Shown: positions 7,676 through 17,386, counted from the first letter of the stretch. The stretch: 64,000 nt of DNA from Ignavibacteria bacterium (GCA_016710985.1 JADJTX010000013.1:93534-157533), one strand, 5' to 3'. The notes: a model not told the origin generated them from the letters alone. Program-made: numbers and translations.

Positions 7676-9115
7676 ATGTATCGTTCGAGATTCTGGACAA
7701 TGCGGCAGTACGCAGGATTCGGGACAGCGGAAGAATCAAATAAGAGATATAAATTTTTAATAAATTCAGGGACAACCGGTTTATCAGTTGCATTTGACTT
7801 ACCGACGCAGATCGGTTATGACAGTGATGATCCAATGAGTGAAGGTGAGGTTGGCAAAGCCGGCGTAGCAATAGATTCACTTGAAGACATGGAGACTTTA
7901 TTTGACGGGATAAAGCTTGCTGACATTACGACATCAATGACAATAAATTCAACTGCTTCCATATTATTACTGATGTATGTTGCAATTGCTAAAAAACAAA
8001 ATGCTGATCTGAAAAAATTATCAGGAACGATTCAGAATGATATTTTGAAAGAATATATTGCACGCGGAACGTATATTTATCCGCCGATGCAGTCCATGAG
8101 ACTTATCACTGACATTTTCAAATGGTGCAGTGAAAATCTGCCTTCATGGAATACGATTTCAATAAGCGGCTATCATATACGCGAAGCGGGTTCGAGTGCT
8201 GTTCAGGAAGTTGCATTTACTTTATCCGACGGTATTGAATATGTCAAAGCTGCCATTGAGTCCGGGCTGGATGTAGATGATTTTGCAAAGCGTCTTTCAT
8301 TCTTTTTTAATTCACATAATAATTTCATAGAAGAAGTAGACAAGTTCCGTGCAGCGAGAAGGATATGGGCAAAGATAATGAAAGAAAGATTTAATGCTAA
8401 AGATGAGAACAGCACGAAACTGAGATTTCATGCACAGACAGACGGCTCGAATCTTTCTGATAAGCAGATCGACAATAATATAGTAAGGGTTACCATTCAG
8501 GCGCTCGCTGCTGTCATAGGTGGTTGTCAGTCATTGCATACCAACAGTAAAGATGAAGCGCTTGCTCTGCCCACTGAACAATCGGTTCAGACCGCTCTCA
8601 GGACACAGCAGATCATTGCACACGAAAGCGGAGTTGCGGACAGTGTTGATGTTCTAGGAGGTTCATATCTTGTGGAATACATGACAGATCAGATCGAAGA
8701 AAAAGCCCTTGAGTATATAAAGAAAATAGATGATCTCGGCGGATCTTCAAAAGCTATCGAAACAGGTTTTCAAAAAAATGAGATCGAGAGAAATTCATAC
8801 CAGTTTCAGAAAGACCTTGAAGAAAAAAAAATAATTGAGGTCGGTGTAAATGAATTTCAATCTGATTTTGATGAAGAACACATACTTTTAAAAATTGATG
8901 AAAATGTAAGAGCTGATCAAATCGGGAAACTAAAGAAGTTAAAGGAGAGAAGAAATAATGAGAAAGTTAGTCAGCTGCTTGATGTTATTAGAGAGAAAGC
9001 AAACACGAAAGAAAATCTGCTGCCGTATTTAATGGAAGCAATTGAAAGCTATGCAACAATTGGTGAGATTTCGAATGTGCTGAGGGATGTGTGGGGAGAG
9101 TACAAGAGCAATTAA
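7676..9115 (+). CDS. Methylmalonyl-CoA mutase, large (TIM-barrel) chain, 5' end uncertain
   Basis: The encoded 479 residues match the acyl-CoA mutase barrel: RSRFWTMRQYAGFGTAEESN at the start, LSVAFDLPTQIGYDSDDP, SISGYHIREAGSSAVQEVAF and FHAQTDGSNLS. The cobalamin-binding domain (DxHxxG) is absent, so this is the heteromeric large subunit that pairs with a separate B12 subunit. It interconverts methylmalonyl-CoA and succinyl-CoA, or acts on a related acyl-CoA. Homologous sequence continues upstream without ATG, GTG or TTG to a TAA at 7544 (TESGITIPDF ... PGKYPYTRGVHES). The true start is therefore further upstream and is probably disconnected by an indel near 7565-7575. Confidence 0.88.
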   Translation: MYRSRFWTMRQYAGFGTAEESNKRYKFLINSGTTGLSVAFDLPTQIGYDSDDPMSEGEVGKAGVAIDSLEDMETLFDGIKLADITTSMTINSTASILLLMYVAIAKKQNADLKKLSGTIQNDILKEYIARGTYIYPPMQSMRLITDIFKWCSENLPSWNTISISGYHIREAGSSAVQEVAFTLSDGIEYVKAAIESGLDVDDFAKRLSFFFNSHNNFIEEVDKFRAARRIWAKIMKERFNAKDENSTKLRFHAQTDGSNLSDKQIDNNIVRVTIQALAAVIGGCQSLHTNSKDEALALPTEQSVQTALRTQQIIAHESGVADSVDVLGGSYLVEYMTDQIEEKALEYIKKIDDLGGSSKAIETGFQKNEIERNSYQFQKDLEEKKIIEVGVNEFQSDFDEEHILLKIDENVRADQIGKLKKLKERRNNEKVSQLLDVIREKANTKENLLPYLMEAIESYATIGEISNVLRDVWGEYKSN

Positions 9116-9282
9116 TAATTAATAATTAATAATTAATAATTAATAATAATTAATAATTAATAATTAATAATTAATAATTTTAATAAATTAATTTTAATTT
9201 GATTTAAAAAAGAAGGCTTCGGGAAATGGTAGCATTTCAAAAGTTAATACTCAATACTCAATACTCAATACTCAATACTCAA
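9112..9282. repeat. TAATAAT heptamers and ACTCAAT heptamers
   Basis: About nine copies of a TTAATAA-type 7-mer begin inside the upstream stop codon (9112-9178). A ~65-base AT-rich spacer follows, then five copies of ACTCAAT (about 9247-9281) abut the next ATG. Confidence 0.9.
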
Positions 9283-9283
9283 A

Positions 9284-9993
9284 ATGAATCAAAAAGTCGT
9301 CTGGATCACTGGAGCTTCGACAGGAATCGGCAAAGAAATTGCAAATGAATTTTCGAAAGCCGGGCATATTGTAGTAGTATCGGCGCGCAGAAAATCCCGG
9401 TTAGTAAGGATAGTAAGTGAGATCAAATATGCTGACAGGGAAGCGGCTGCATTTGTATGTAATATTTTATCCGAGAGGAGTATTCAGATCACCAGTAAAC
9501 GTATCCGCGAGAAATACGGAAGCATAGACCTTTTGATAAATAATGCCGGAGTAACTGTATTTAAATCATTCATGGAGACAAAGACTTTTGATTATGACAA
9601 TGTAATCGATACAAATTTGAGAGGCGCGTTCCTTTGTATGAAATCAGTTTTGCCTCAGATGATCAAAAAGAAAAGGGGCACATCATAAATATTTTATCCG
9701 TAGCTGCAAATACAGCATTTGAGAACAGCGCCGTTTATGCCGCCTCAAAAGCAGGCTTGCTTGCCATGTCCAACAGTCTGAGAGAAGAAGTAAGAAGATA
9801 CAATATAAAGATCAGCAACATACTTCCCGGAGCTGTCGAGACTCCAATGTGGGACAGTAAATCACGTCAGAGGTATAAAAACAGGATGATGTCACCTGTG
9901 GATATTGCTAAAATCACACTGAATGTTTTTCAGCAGCCAAGGAAAGTACTTATAGAAGATTTGATTGTGAGACCGGTTAAAGGAGATCTGTAG
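9284..9993 (+). CDS. Short-chain dehydrogenase/reductase, frame broken by one base
   Basis: Two overlapping frames (9284-9688 and about 9675-9993) make one SDR of ~236 residues. The first has WITGASTGIGKEIA, INNAGVTVF and NLRGAFLCM. The second has HIINILSVAAN with the catalytic Ser, AVYAASKAG with Tyr and Lys, and ILPGAVETPMW. Adding one A to the AAAA run at 9671-9674 restores QMIKKKKGHIINILSV. The substrate is unknown; the variable C-terminus is short. The single homopolymer deletion suggests a consensus error more than real inactivation. Confidence 0.85.
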
Positions 9994-10002
9994 AAACCAA
10001 GA

Positions 10003-10248
10003 GTCAGGACTCAATCGTTAATTGTTAATTGTTAATCGTTAATCGCAAATCCTCAATCATCAATCCTCAATCGGTCAATCGTCAATCGTCAATCGTGAAT
10101 CGTGAATCGTGAATCGTGAATCGTGAATCGTTAATCGTGAATCGTTAATCGTGAATCGTTAATCGTGAATCGTCAATCGTTAATCCTCAATCCTCAATCG
10201 TCAATCCTCAATCGTCAATCGTAAATCGTAAATCCTCATTCCTAAATT
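10003..10248. repeat. Long heptamer array, units CGTGAAT / CGTCAAT / CCTCAAT
   Basis: About 34 contiguous 7-mers sharing an AATC core with variable first bases, following the SDR stop. One of the longest arrays in the window. Confidence 0.95.
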
Positions 10249-10277
10249 AATTATTAATTATTAACTGAAGATACGCA

Positions 10278-10386
10278 TTTTGTCATTCTGAACGAACGGA
10301 GCGAAGCGGAGTGAAGTGAAGAATCCAATAATTTAGATAGAATTGAAGTATTTGGATTCTTCGTTTCGCTCAGAAATGACAAAAAA
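10278..10386. repeat. Inverted-repeat element TTTTGTCATTCTGA ... TCAGAAATGACAAAA
   Basis: About 109 bases. The left arm carries GTCATTCTGAACGAACGGAG and ends in GAAGAATCCA. The right arm is TGGATTCTTCGTTTCGCTCA followed by GAAATGACAAA. The two arms are imperfect inverted copies able to form a long hairpin. Similar CATTCTGAGCGAAGCGAAGAATC hairpins are widespread intergenic repeats in several phyla. No gene lies inside. Confidence 0.8.
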
Positions 10387-10507
10387 GTGCACTTGCGTAA
10401 CTTTATTTATTAATTATTCATTATTTCCTGTTATTTCCTGTAACCATTCAAAAAGTTACAAATGAAATTTGAAAGATAAGGTTTGAAAGTCAGTCTAAGC
10501 AAACCGG

Positions 10508-10895
10508 CAGTTGATTGAAACAACCTGGCGGTCGCCGGAAACGGACTGACGGTCGAAGTAAGCGGGGTGGCGGTCGCCGGAAACGGACTGACAGTCGAAG
10601 TAAGCGGGGTGGCGGTCGCCGGAAGGCAAGTGGCAGTCGCCGGAAGGCAAGTGGCGGTCGCCGGAAGGCAAAAGAATTGAAAAATATTTCAAAAGTAAAT
10701 CGATGGAAAGCAAGTGGCGGTCGCCGGAAGCAGAAAGTTTGTGACAGGATTTTCAGTGGCGGTGACAGGATTTTCAGTGGCGGTCGCTGGAAGCGGACTG
10801 GCAGTCGATGGATGACCGGTGGCGGTCACCGGAAGACAAAAGTTTGTGACAGGATTTTCAGTGTCTGTGACAGGATTTTCAGTGGCGGTCGCCGG
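10508..10895. repeat. GC-rich dispersed repeat block built on GGCGGTCGCCGGAA
   Basis: A strongly GC-rich island in AT-rich surroundings. The core GTGGCGGTCGCCGGAA recurs about ten times with variable linkers (GGCAA, GCGGACTGAC, GAAGTAAGCGGG), together with four copies of GTGACAGGATTTTCAGTG. The core contains the near-palindrome GGCG-GT-CGCC. A head sequence upstream (about 10443-10507, GTTACAAATGAAATT ... AAACCGGCAGTT) is shared with a second locus near 59.08-59.24 kb. Both strands are open here, but the predicted Arg/Gly-rich or ATATENPV peptides look like artefacts of the repeat. Confidence 0.85.
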
Positions 10896-10995
10896 AAGCA
10901 CTCGGAAAATGAAAAGATGGGTATAAATTGAAATTTATTTCACAAAAACATTCTCCGGGGGTTACACAAAACGAAAATTAAACACCTAGTATCAG

Positions 10996-11012
10996 ATAGT
11001 GCTTGCACTATG
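10996..11012. repeat. Short palindrome ATAGTGC-TT-GCACTAT
   Basis: A perfect 7-base inverted repeat within CTAGTATCAG ... GTCCTAG, between the GC-rich block and the 230-bp element. It could be a small hairpin or binding site. Nothing nearby assigns a role. Confidence 0.5.
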
Positions 11013-11170
11013 TCCTAGAGAAGAATAACTTTTAAGTTAATATTTTTTGCATTAAGACCGAACAAATGCATCATTGAACATTAGTTCATCACATAAAGTC
11101 TTTACTACATTATTATCTTAATTGCATTCACCCAAATTATATTTAAAAAGAATTTCTCAAAATTTCCACA

Positions 11171-11401
11171 TCCGTCCAAAATAAAGAAAAAGCTTGCCAC
11201 GAATGATCACGAATGATCACGATTTAAAAAGTATTATCACTAATTTTTAAATAGAATTTACATTAAGTTTATTTTAGTCATCAGGAGTATAGTATTAAGA
11301 AAGATTTAAAGTTTGATCTTAAAAGACTCGATGTTGTTCGAAAATATTATCAAAACATTTAGAGTTTTAGAATTAATTAATTTTTGAAAAACATTTTGGA
11401 C
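11171..11401 (-). repeat. 230-bp dispersed element, copy 1
   Basis: Read on the reverse strand it runs from GTCCAAAA to TTTTGGACGGA. It matches copies at 55621-55850 and 63686-63914 across most of its length: the TTAGTGATAAT, GTGATCATTCGTG and CTTTATTTTGGACGGA blocks are shared. The ends are short inverted repeats. The end nearest secD lies about 120 bases before its start. It is non-coding. Confidence 0.75.
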
Positions 11402-11525
11402 TGCAATACAAATTTTCTCCTCCGGAAGCCGTAAATTACATTGACATTTCTAAGCATTAAAAGTATATTATTCACTTGTATTTTAAACCTTTTAAGACAA
11501 TAATTAATAATTACGGAGTGAAATA

Positions 11526-13601
11526 TTGAAGAAAAACCTTTCTCGAATTATCATTACGGTTGTACTTATCGTACTTTCATTATACTTCTTATACCCTACT
11601 TACCAGGACTACACTTTAAATAAAGAATTAAAGGGTCTCACAGGTCAGGACAGTATAGATTTTCTGGATAAGAACAATCTAAGTTTATTGAATGCCAGAG
11701 ATAAAAGACTGAAACTCGGACTTGATCTCAAGGGCGGCATGTATGTCGTGATGGATGTGGATGTAGTAAAGCTGCTCGAAGACATGGCTAAGAAAAAAGA
11801 TGATCAGCTGACTGTGATTTTAGCCGAAGTAAAAGAAGCTTCTAAGAATAATGAAGAGCTTATACTTGAAACTTTTAAGATCAAACTTAATGATAAAGGT
11901 CTGACCTTAAAATCGTATTACGGTGAATTGAGAGATAGTGACGCTGAAGTAGAGCTGACCGCGGAAATTGACAATGCGCTTGACAGAGCCGTTGAGATCG
12001 TGAGAAACAGAGTTGACCAGTACGGCGTTGCTGAGCCGCAAATACAGAAGATCGGTAACAGCAGGATCATTGTGGAACTTCCCGGTGTAAGCAATCCGGA
12101 AGAAGTAAGAAAGCTTCTCGAAGGAACTGCTTTGCTGGAGTTTAAGCTCGTATATGATCCTCAGGCAACTGTAAAAATAATGGAGGCGATTAATACTGTA
12201 CTTGTTGGTGATACAACCGCTTCTTCCGATTCAACCACATCTTCGAAACTAAGTGATTCACTAAAGTCTAAGTCAGAATCAATTACTTCAAAGGATTCTT
12301 CAGAAAATTCAGCTGCAAGTAAAAAAGATTCTTTAAATAAAGTCAAAGAAAAATCAGTTGCGGAAACTAAAAAAGATACAGCAAAAGATAAGAAAGACTT
12401 AACGGCAAAAAAAGATTCTCTTTCTAAAGATACTAAAGATAAAAAAGATACTAATGCTAAAAGTTCGGATACAAACCTTGCTTCGACCGATTCAGCATCC
12501 GAAAGCGATACTACAGACAAGACTCAGCTGACAGAAGAAGAATTTAAGGCAAAGTATCCTTTCTTTACATTATTAGTCATAAATCAGGAGAGCGGAACTG
12601 CAGATGGTTATGTAAAAGACAGTGATAAAGAAAAAATAGAAAGAATTCTTAACCGGGAAGATGTCAAAGCAGTGATCCCGTCTGATATGCAGTTTGCATG
12701 GTCTAACAGGACGTTTGAATCCGAAGGTGAAAAAATTCATGTACTGTATGCAGTAAAAAAAGATGCTGAATTAACAGGAAAAGTGATCACAGATGCGCGA
12801 TCGAATATCGATCCGACAAGCAATACACCAATAGTAACTATGGAAATGGATTCTGAAGGAGCTTCTGACTGGGCAAGAATAACAGGAGCAAACATAAATA
12901 AAAGAATTGCAATAGTTCTTGATAACGTAGTTTATTCAGCTCCGAATGTAAGAAATAAGATCACAGGCGGAAATTCACAGATAGAAGGAATGGCTAATGT
13001 GCAGGAAGCAAAGCTTCTTGAAATAGTTCTTAAAGCGGGAGCATTACCGGCACCTGTAAAAATAATTGAAGAACGTTCAATAGGACCATCACTTGGAGAA
13101 GATTCGATACGATCAGGCGTATTTTCTTCGGTTGCAGCTTTGATACTGGTTGCCCTTTTCATGATTTTCTATTACAGATTCGGAGGTTCGATTGCTGATG
13201 TGGCTTTGCTCATAAACTTTCTTATCATCCTTGGATTCATGGCATCGCTTAAAGCTACACTTACACTTCCGGGTATAGCAGGTTTGATTTTATCCATTGG
13301 TATGTCTGTTGACACAAACGTTCTGATATTTGAAAGGATAAGAGAAGAGTTGAGCAGCGGCAAGCCTTTGAGAACTGCAGTGGATCTCGGATACAAACGA
13401 GCATTTTCGGCAATCATAGATTCACATTTAACGAGTCTTATAACAGGTGTGATTTTGTATCAATTCGGAAGCGGTCCGATACAGGGTTTTGCATTAACAC
13501 TTATATTTGGTTTACTGGCAAACTTATTCACAGCAATTGTTATTACTCATTATATATTTGACATAATGATTGAAAAAGGTAAGAAAGTAAGCTTCGGTTA
13601 A
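11526..13601 (+). CDS. secD: Protein translocase subunit SecD with a low-complexity insert
   Basis: A 691-residue inner-membrane protein with an N-terminal TM helix, then GLDLKGGMYVVMDVD (the conserved SecD D1 motif), the P1 head domain, and a C-terminal six-helix region beginning near SIGPSLGEDSIRSG and including SIGMSVDTNVLIFERIREE. With SecF it uses the proton-motive force to pull preproteins from the SecYEG channel. Residues ~220-340 are an unusual Ser/Lys/Asp-rich, low-complexity insert in the periplasmic head. The start is TTG, preceded by GGAG, one of the few plausible Shine-Dalgarno sites here. secF follows 44 bases later. Confidence 0.93.
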   Translation: MKKNLSRIIITVVLIVLSLYFLYPTYQDYTLNKELKGLTGQDSIDFLDKNNLSLLNARDKRLKLGLDLKGGMYVVMDVDVVKLLEDMAKKKDDQLTVILAEVKEASKNNEELILETFKIKLNDKGLTLKSYYGELRDSDAEVELTAEIDNALDRAVEIVRNRVDQYGVAEPQIQKIGNSRIIVELPGVSNPEEVRKLLEGTALLEFKLVYDPQATVKIMEAINTVLVGDTTASSDSTTSSKLSDSLKSKSESITSKDSSENSAASKKDSLNKVKEKSVAETKKDTAKDKKDLTAKKDSLSKDTKDKKDTNAKSSDTNLASTDSASESDTTDKTQLTEEEFKAKYPFFTLLVINQESGTADGYVKDSDKEKIERILNREDVKAVIPSDMQFAWSNRTFESEGEKIHVLYAVKKDAELTGKVITDARSNIDPTSNTPIVTMEMDSEGASDWARITGANINKRIAIVLDNVVYSAPNVRNKITGGNSQIEGMANVQEAKLLEIVLKAGALPAPVKIIEERSIGPSLGEDSIRSGVFSSVAALILVALFMIFYYRFGGSIADVALLINFLIILGFMASLKATLTLPGIAGLILSIGMSVDTNVLIFERIREELSSGKPLRTAVDLGYKRAFSAIIDSHLTSLITGVILYQFGSGPIQGFALTLIFGLLANLFTAIVITHYIFDIMIEKGKKVSFG

Positions 13602-13645
13602 ATTTTAAATTAAATTATTAGCAACAAAAATATTATATATTAAGA

Positions 13646-14629
13646 ATGAGACTTTTTCAGAACACAAATTATGATTTTTTAGGTCACAGGAATAAATACT
13701 ATCTTATTTCAATAACAATTATTGTTATCGGATTTGCAGTATTATTTACAGCGAAGAGCATTCCTCTCGGGATAGATTTTAGCGGCGGGACTGAAATACA
13801 GGTGAAGTTTTCGAAAGATGTTGATATATCAGAATTAAGAAGTGCAATGGATGAAGCCGGATTTAAAGGAATGGAAATTAAATCAATGGGTTCGGAAAGA
13901 GATGTACTGCTGAGAACTCCATTGCAGGAAGAAGGACAGTTGGTTTCTGATAAAATTCAAACTGGTATTAAATCCAAAATGCCTGATAATACTTTTGAAG
14001 TTTTAAGAACCGATAAAGTAGGTCCGAAGATCGGAGCTGAGTTGAGGCAGAATGCATTGTTCGCAATTTTGTTTTCACTCATTGCAATTCTGATCTACAT
14101 GTCATTCAGATTTCAGTTTGTATTTGCTGCTGCTGCTGTAATTGCATTATTCCATGACGTTTTGATCACTATTTCAGTCATTGCAATAGCCGATTTTATT
14201 TTTCCGGATCTTCGCCTTGAATTTAATCAGTCAATGCTTGCAGCTTTCTTAACACTTGTAGGATTTTCTTCTAATGATACTGTTATTGTGTTTGACAGAA
14301 TAAGGGAAAATATAAAATTATACAAAAATGATAATGTCATCGATGTGATGAACAGAAGTATAAATGCAACCTTAAGCAGAACTGTTATTACCAGCGGTAC
14401 TGTATTCCTTACGGTTTTAGTATTATTCCTCTTCGGCGGCGAGGTAAACAGAAGCTTTGCATTTACATTTGGAATCGGGATAATTACCGGAACTTACTCA
14501 TCCATATTCATAGCAAGCGCTATTGTAGTTGACTGGAAATTAAGATCAGGTTTGACACTTGGAAGCGCCAAATCAATCGGAAACAGGACAAAATTGACAA
14601 CACCAAAAGTTAAAAAAGTAAATGCCTGA
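13646..14629 (+). CDS. secF: Protein translocase subunit SecF
   Basis: A 327-residue inner-membrane partner of SecD. It has an N-terminal TM helix, the IPLGIDFSGGTEIQVKF motif, a small periplasmic head, then five TM helices. These contain LVGFSSNDTVIVFDRIRENI, the SecF counterpart of the SecD TM4 signature, and FAFTFGIGIITGTYSSIFIA. Its length is typical. It is co-oriented with secD and its 3' end overlaps the STAS gene by 8 bases, giving a three-gene unit that ends at the terminator near 15.0 kb. Confidence 0.93.
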   Translation: MRLFQNTNYDFLGHRNKYYLISITIIVIGFAVLFTAKSIPLGIDFSGGTEIQVKFSKDVDISELRSAMDEAGFKGMEIKSMGSERDVLLRTPLQEEGQLVSDKIQTGIKSKMPDNTFEVLRTDKVGPKIGAELRQNALFAILFSLIAILIYMSFRFQFVFAAAAVIALFHDVLITISVIAIADFIFPDLRLEFNQSMLAAFLTLVGFSSNDTVIVFDRIRENIKLYKNDNVIDVMNRSINATLSRTVITSGTVFLTVLVLFLFGGEVNRSFAFTFGIGIITGTYSSIFIASAIVVDWKLRSGLTLGSAKSIGNRTKLTTPKVKKVNA

Positions 14630-14951
14630 TATAAAGAAAATATATACCGGTGACGGAACTGACAGATCAGCAGTAATTGAAATTGATGATGAAATAGTCG
14701 GGCTTAATCAATTTAATACTCTCAGCGATCTGGTTTCTGATGAAATGAAAGAAGGAATCAAATCGTTTACATTTGATCTGTCCAGATTAAACACTATTAA
14801 CAGTTCAGGGCTCGGAATTCTCATAAGCTGCTTAAAGAAAGTAAAAGATTCAGGCGGCTCTTTGAAAATTATAAATGTGAACGAAAAGATATTGAACATA
14901 TTTAAGCTTACTAAGCTCGACAATGTCTTTGAAATCAAAACTTCAGCTTAA
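14622..14951 (+). CDS. STAS-domain anti-sigma factor antagonist
   Basis: A 109-residue single STAS domain of the SpoIIAA/RsbV kind. The core FDLSRLNTINSSGLGILISCL contains the Ser (in NSSGLG) that is phosphorylated by anti-sigma kinases in characterised homologues, followed by LKIINVNEKILNIFKLTKLD. It should act in the cytoplasm by binding a cognate anti-sigma kinase, which is not in this window. The ATG lies inside the last codons of secF, so translation is probably coupled. Confidence 0.85.
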   Translation: MPDIKKIYTGDGTDRSAVIEIDDEIVGLNQFNTLSDLVSDEMKEGIKSFTFDLSRLNTINSSGLGILISCLKKVKDSGGSLKIINVNEKILNIFKLTKLDNVFEIKTSA

Positions 14952-14975
14952 AATAGTTTTTTAAAATTGTATTTT

Positions 14976-15015
14976 AAATCTTCACATTAGTGTAATGCTA
15001 ATTGAAGATTTTTTT
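14976..15015 (+). terminator. Rho-independent terminator after secD-secF-STAS
   Basis: A 9-base-pair stem AAATCTTCA/TGAAGATTT at 14976-14984 and 15003-15011, with an inner ATTA/TAAT pairing in the loop, followed by a T tract. It separates the sec unit from purA. Confidence 0.8.
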
Positions 15016-15038
15016 ATGCTTAAAAATCAGATAATCTA

Positions 15039-16315
15039 ATGGAAAATAACATAACAGTATTAGTCGGTCTTCAGTGGGGAGATGAAGGCAAAGGAAGAAT
15101 GGTTGATTACCTGGCGCAGAATGTTGACATAGTCGCAAGGTATCAGGGAGGAAACAACGCCGGTCATACGGTTGTAAATGAGTTCGGTACATTCAAGCTT
15201 CATCTGATCCCATCAGGGATTTTTAATAAAAATGTCATAAATATTCTCGGACCGGGAATGGTTATTGACATTGAAGCTCTGTCAGAAGAAATTACAGAGC
15301 TGGAAAAGTCCGGCATTGACACAAAGAACATTAAAATATCCGACCGCGCTACCATCACATTCCCCTTTCACAGACTCGAAGATAATCTTGAAGAAGACAG
15401 ATTAGGCAGCGCTGCATTCGGATCAACACGAAGAGGGATAGCTTATGCTTACGGCGAAAGATATATGAAGAAAAGCATTCAGCTCGGTGAATTGTTTTAT
15501 CCCGAAGATCTAAAAAAAGAATCACTGATCTAGTTACCTGGAAGAATATGCTTTTCAAAAATGTTTACCAGAGCAAAGAAGTTTTAAGTCCGGATGATAT
15601 TTTAAAATGGGTAAATAATTTTGGTGATAAAATAAAACATCTCGTTTGTGATACTACAGAAATTTTAGAAGACTCCGCTTCAGCCGGAAAGAAAATATTA
15701 TTCGAAGCGCAGCTTGGTTCTCTCAGAGATATTTATTTCGGAATTTATCCTTACACGACTTCCTCCTGCACACTTGCTTCTTATGCTCCTGTAGGCGGAG
15801 GTTTATTCAATAAAAGAATTGATAAAGTGATCGGTGTAATGAAATCCTTTTCAAGCTGTGTCGGCAGCGGACCTTTCGTAACTGAAATGCCGGAAGATGA
15901 AGCCGGACAATTACGTGAGATTGCTTTTGAATACGGAGCAGCTACAGGGAGACCAAGACGCATTGGTCACTTCGATGCAGTTGCAACAAAATACGGAGCT
16001 AAGATACAGGGAGTAGATGAAATTGCTCTGACAAAATTAGACAGTTTATCCGGACAGAAGAAATTAATGATATGTACTGATTATGAAATTAACGGAAAGC
16101 TGCATAAAGATTTTCCTTTGACGCCTGCACTCGAGATCGCAAAGCCGAAGTATATTGAGATGGAAGGATGGAGCGAGGATATTACGAAGTGCAGGAAGTT
16201 TGATGAGCTACCGAAAGCGGCGCAGAACTATGTCAATAAAATTGAAGAGCTGATCGGGTATGGGATCAAGTATGTTTCGGTTGGACCGGAAAGGGAGAGC
16301 TTGATTGTTAAATGA
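15039..16315 (+). CDS. purA: Adenylosuccinate synthetase, frame broken by one base
   Basis: Two frames (15039-15533 and about 15520-16315) form one PurA of ~426 residues. The first has VGLQWGDEGKGRMVDYLAQN (IMP/GTP site with catalytic Asp), GGNNAGHTVV and GSTRRGIAYAYGE. The second has FEAQLGSLRDIYFGIYPY, TSSCTLA, GVMKSFSSCVGSGPFVTEMP, TGRPRRIGHFDAVA and the C-terminal YVSVGPERE. The A7 run at 15512-15518 needs one more A to give EDLKKRITDLVTWKNMLFKN. PurA joins IMP and aspartate using GTP, the first committed step to AMP. Because the gene is essential in most bacteria, a sequencing indel is the likelier explanation. Confidence 0.92.
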
Positions 16316-16350
16316 GTATTGAGTATTGAGTATTGAGTATTGAGTATTGA
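16314..16350. repeat. Heptamer array, unit GAGTATT
   Basis: Five copies of GAGTATT starting inside the purA stop codon, between convergent genes. Confidence 0.9.
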
Positions 16351-16355
16351 GAGTT

Positions 16356-17190
16356 TTATTCAAAATATATATCAGCATACTCAGCCTTAGGTCTGTATCC
16401 GATCTCATGATAAATATGATTTGAAGTAGGATTCGATTTATCCGTAAACAATCCGCATTTTGAAAGACCGCTCTTGAGAATTTCATTGCTCATTGATAAC
16501 ACGGTGCTTGTTGCATATCCATTGCCTCTGAATTTTTCCGGAGTATAGACAAGTCCAATAATCCCGATGTTATTAGTTCTTCTCACTACAACTGCCATTG
16601 ATACTATTTCATTATCATATATCCAATTGTAAAAATTTCCTTTTCTGATTCTATATTCAGTCTCCGATCTTAACTCATCATATTCAATTCTCGAATACCC
16701 GAACGCTTCTTCGTCAAATGCAATTCTGTATTCAAATAACAGATCTAAGTTTTCCAATTTTGCATGCTCAAACTTTCCTTTGCTTAAAGTAAGATCATTT
16801 GTTTTTTCAAGTTCGTGAACGATCATTTCCCTTTTCTTGATCTGAGTTCTATTTATAGCATCAGCAAATTTTTCCGAAATATTTTTTCACCCATCACTGC
16901 GCCAATCTTTGGGTCTAAGCCACTATAGAAGTCACCAAACAATTGAATGGCTTCTATTTTTCAGGATCACCTGCAATAATTACTCTTGGAGTGTTTCGAA
17001 AGGATACAGCTTTTATATCTCCATTGTTCACGACAGATAGGAAATTTACGTCTTTATACTCTTTATCTTTATCTTCAAAGCCCAGACTTAAGCCAATGAT
17101 CAGATTATTCTTCAGCTCGTTTTGTTCGAGATAGCGGTAGTTTGCATCGAGAAATTCACGGGGAGTTTTATGTATGATTAATTTGCTCAT
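16356..17190 (-). CDS. GNAT-family N-acetyltransferase, frame broken twice
   Basis: Three reverse-strand segments read as one protein of ~279 residues. The N-terminal part (17190-16957) begins SKLIIHKTPREFLDANYRYL. The C-terminal GNAT domain (from about 16850) has the acetyl-CoA loop FRGNGYATSTVLSMS and YHEIGYRPKAEYADIYFE. Adding one A to the run in GAAAAATAG (RC, near 16960) gives EKIEAIQLFGDFYSGLDPKI. Adding one T near 16880 gives IFSEKFADAI, restoring continuity. The acceptor substrate is unknown. Confidence 0.8.
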
Positions 17191-17206
17191 TGGGTTACTA
17201 AAAGAG

Positions 17207-17379
17207 ATTTTACCACTAAGGCACTAAGATCACTAAGGTTTTCCAGCTATCAAATCTTTAGAGAAAATCTTAACTTAGTTATAAAAGGAACATCTATATA
17301 ACAAAAAATAAGCCAATTTTTCTTATTTCAACTTATGAAACAAATTATCTTAGTGTTCTTAGTGCCTTAGTGGTAAAAT
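17207..17379. repeat. Inverted-repeat element with CACTAAGGCACTAAGA arms
   Basis: 173 bases bounded by inverted arms of about 30 bases: ATTTTACCACTAAGGCACT then AAGATCACTAAGG on the left, and CTTAGTGTTCTTAGTGCC then TTAGTGGTAAAAT on the right. The middle is AT-rich and non-coding. It is MITE-like, lying between two minus-strand genes. Confidence 0.8.
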
Positions 17380-17386
17380 ATAACTT

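Noticed and set aside
10515..10931. Arg/Gly-rich open frame and opposite-strand ATATENPV frame
   Set aside because: Both strands are open through a GC-rich repeat block whose units vary in length; no signal, domain or start context. Treated as a non-coding dispersed repeat.
12161..12520. Ser/Glu-rich open frame opposite secD
   Set aside because: Antisense shadow of the low-complexity SecD insert.
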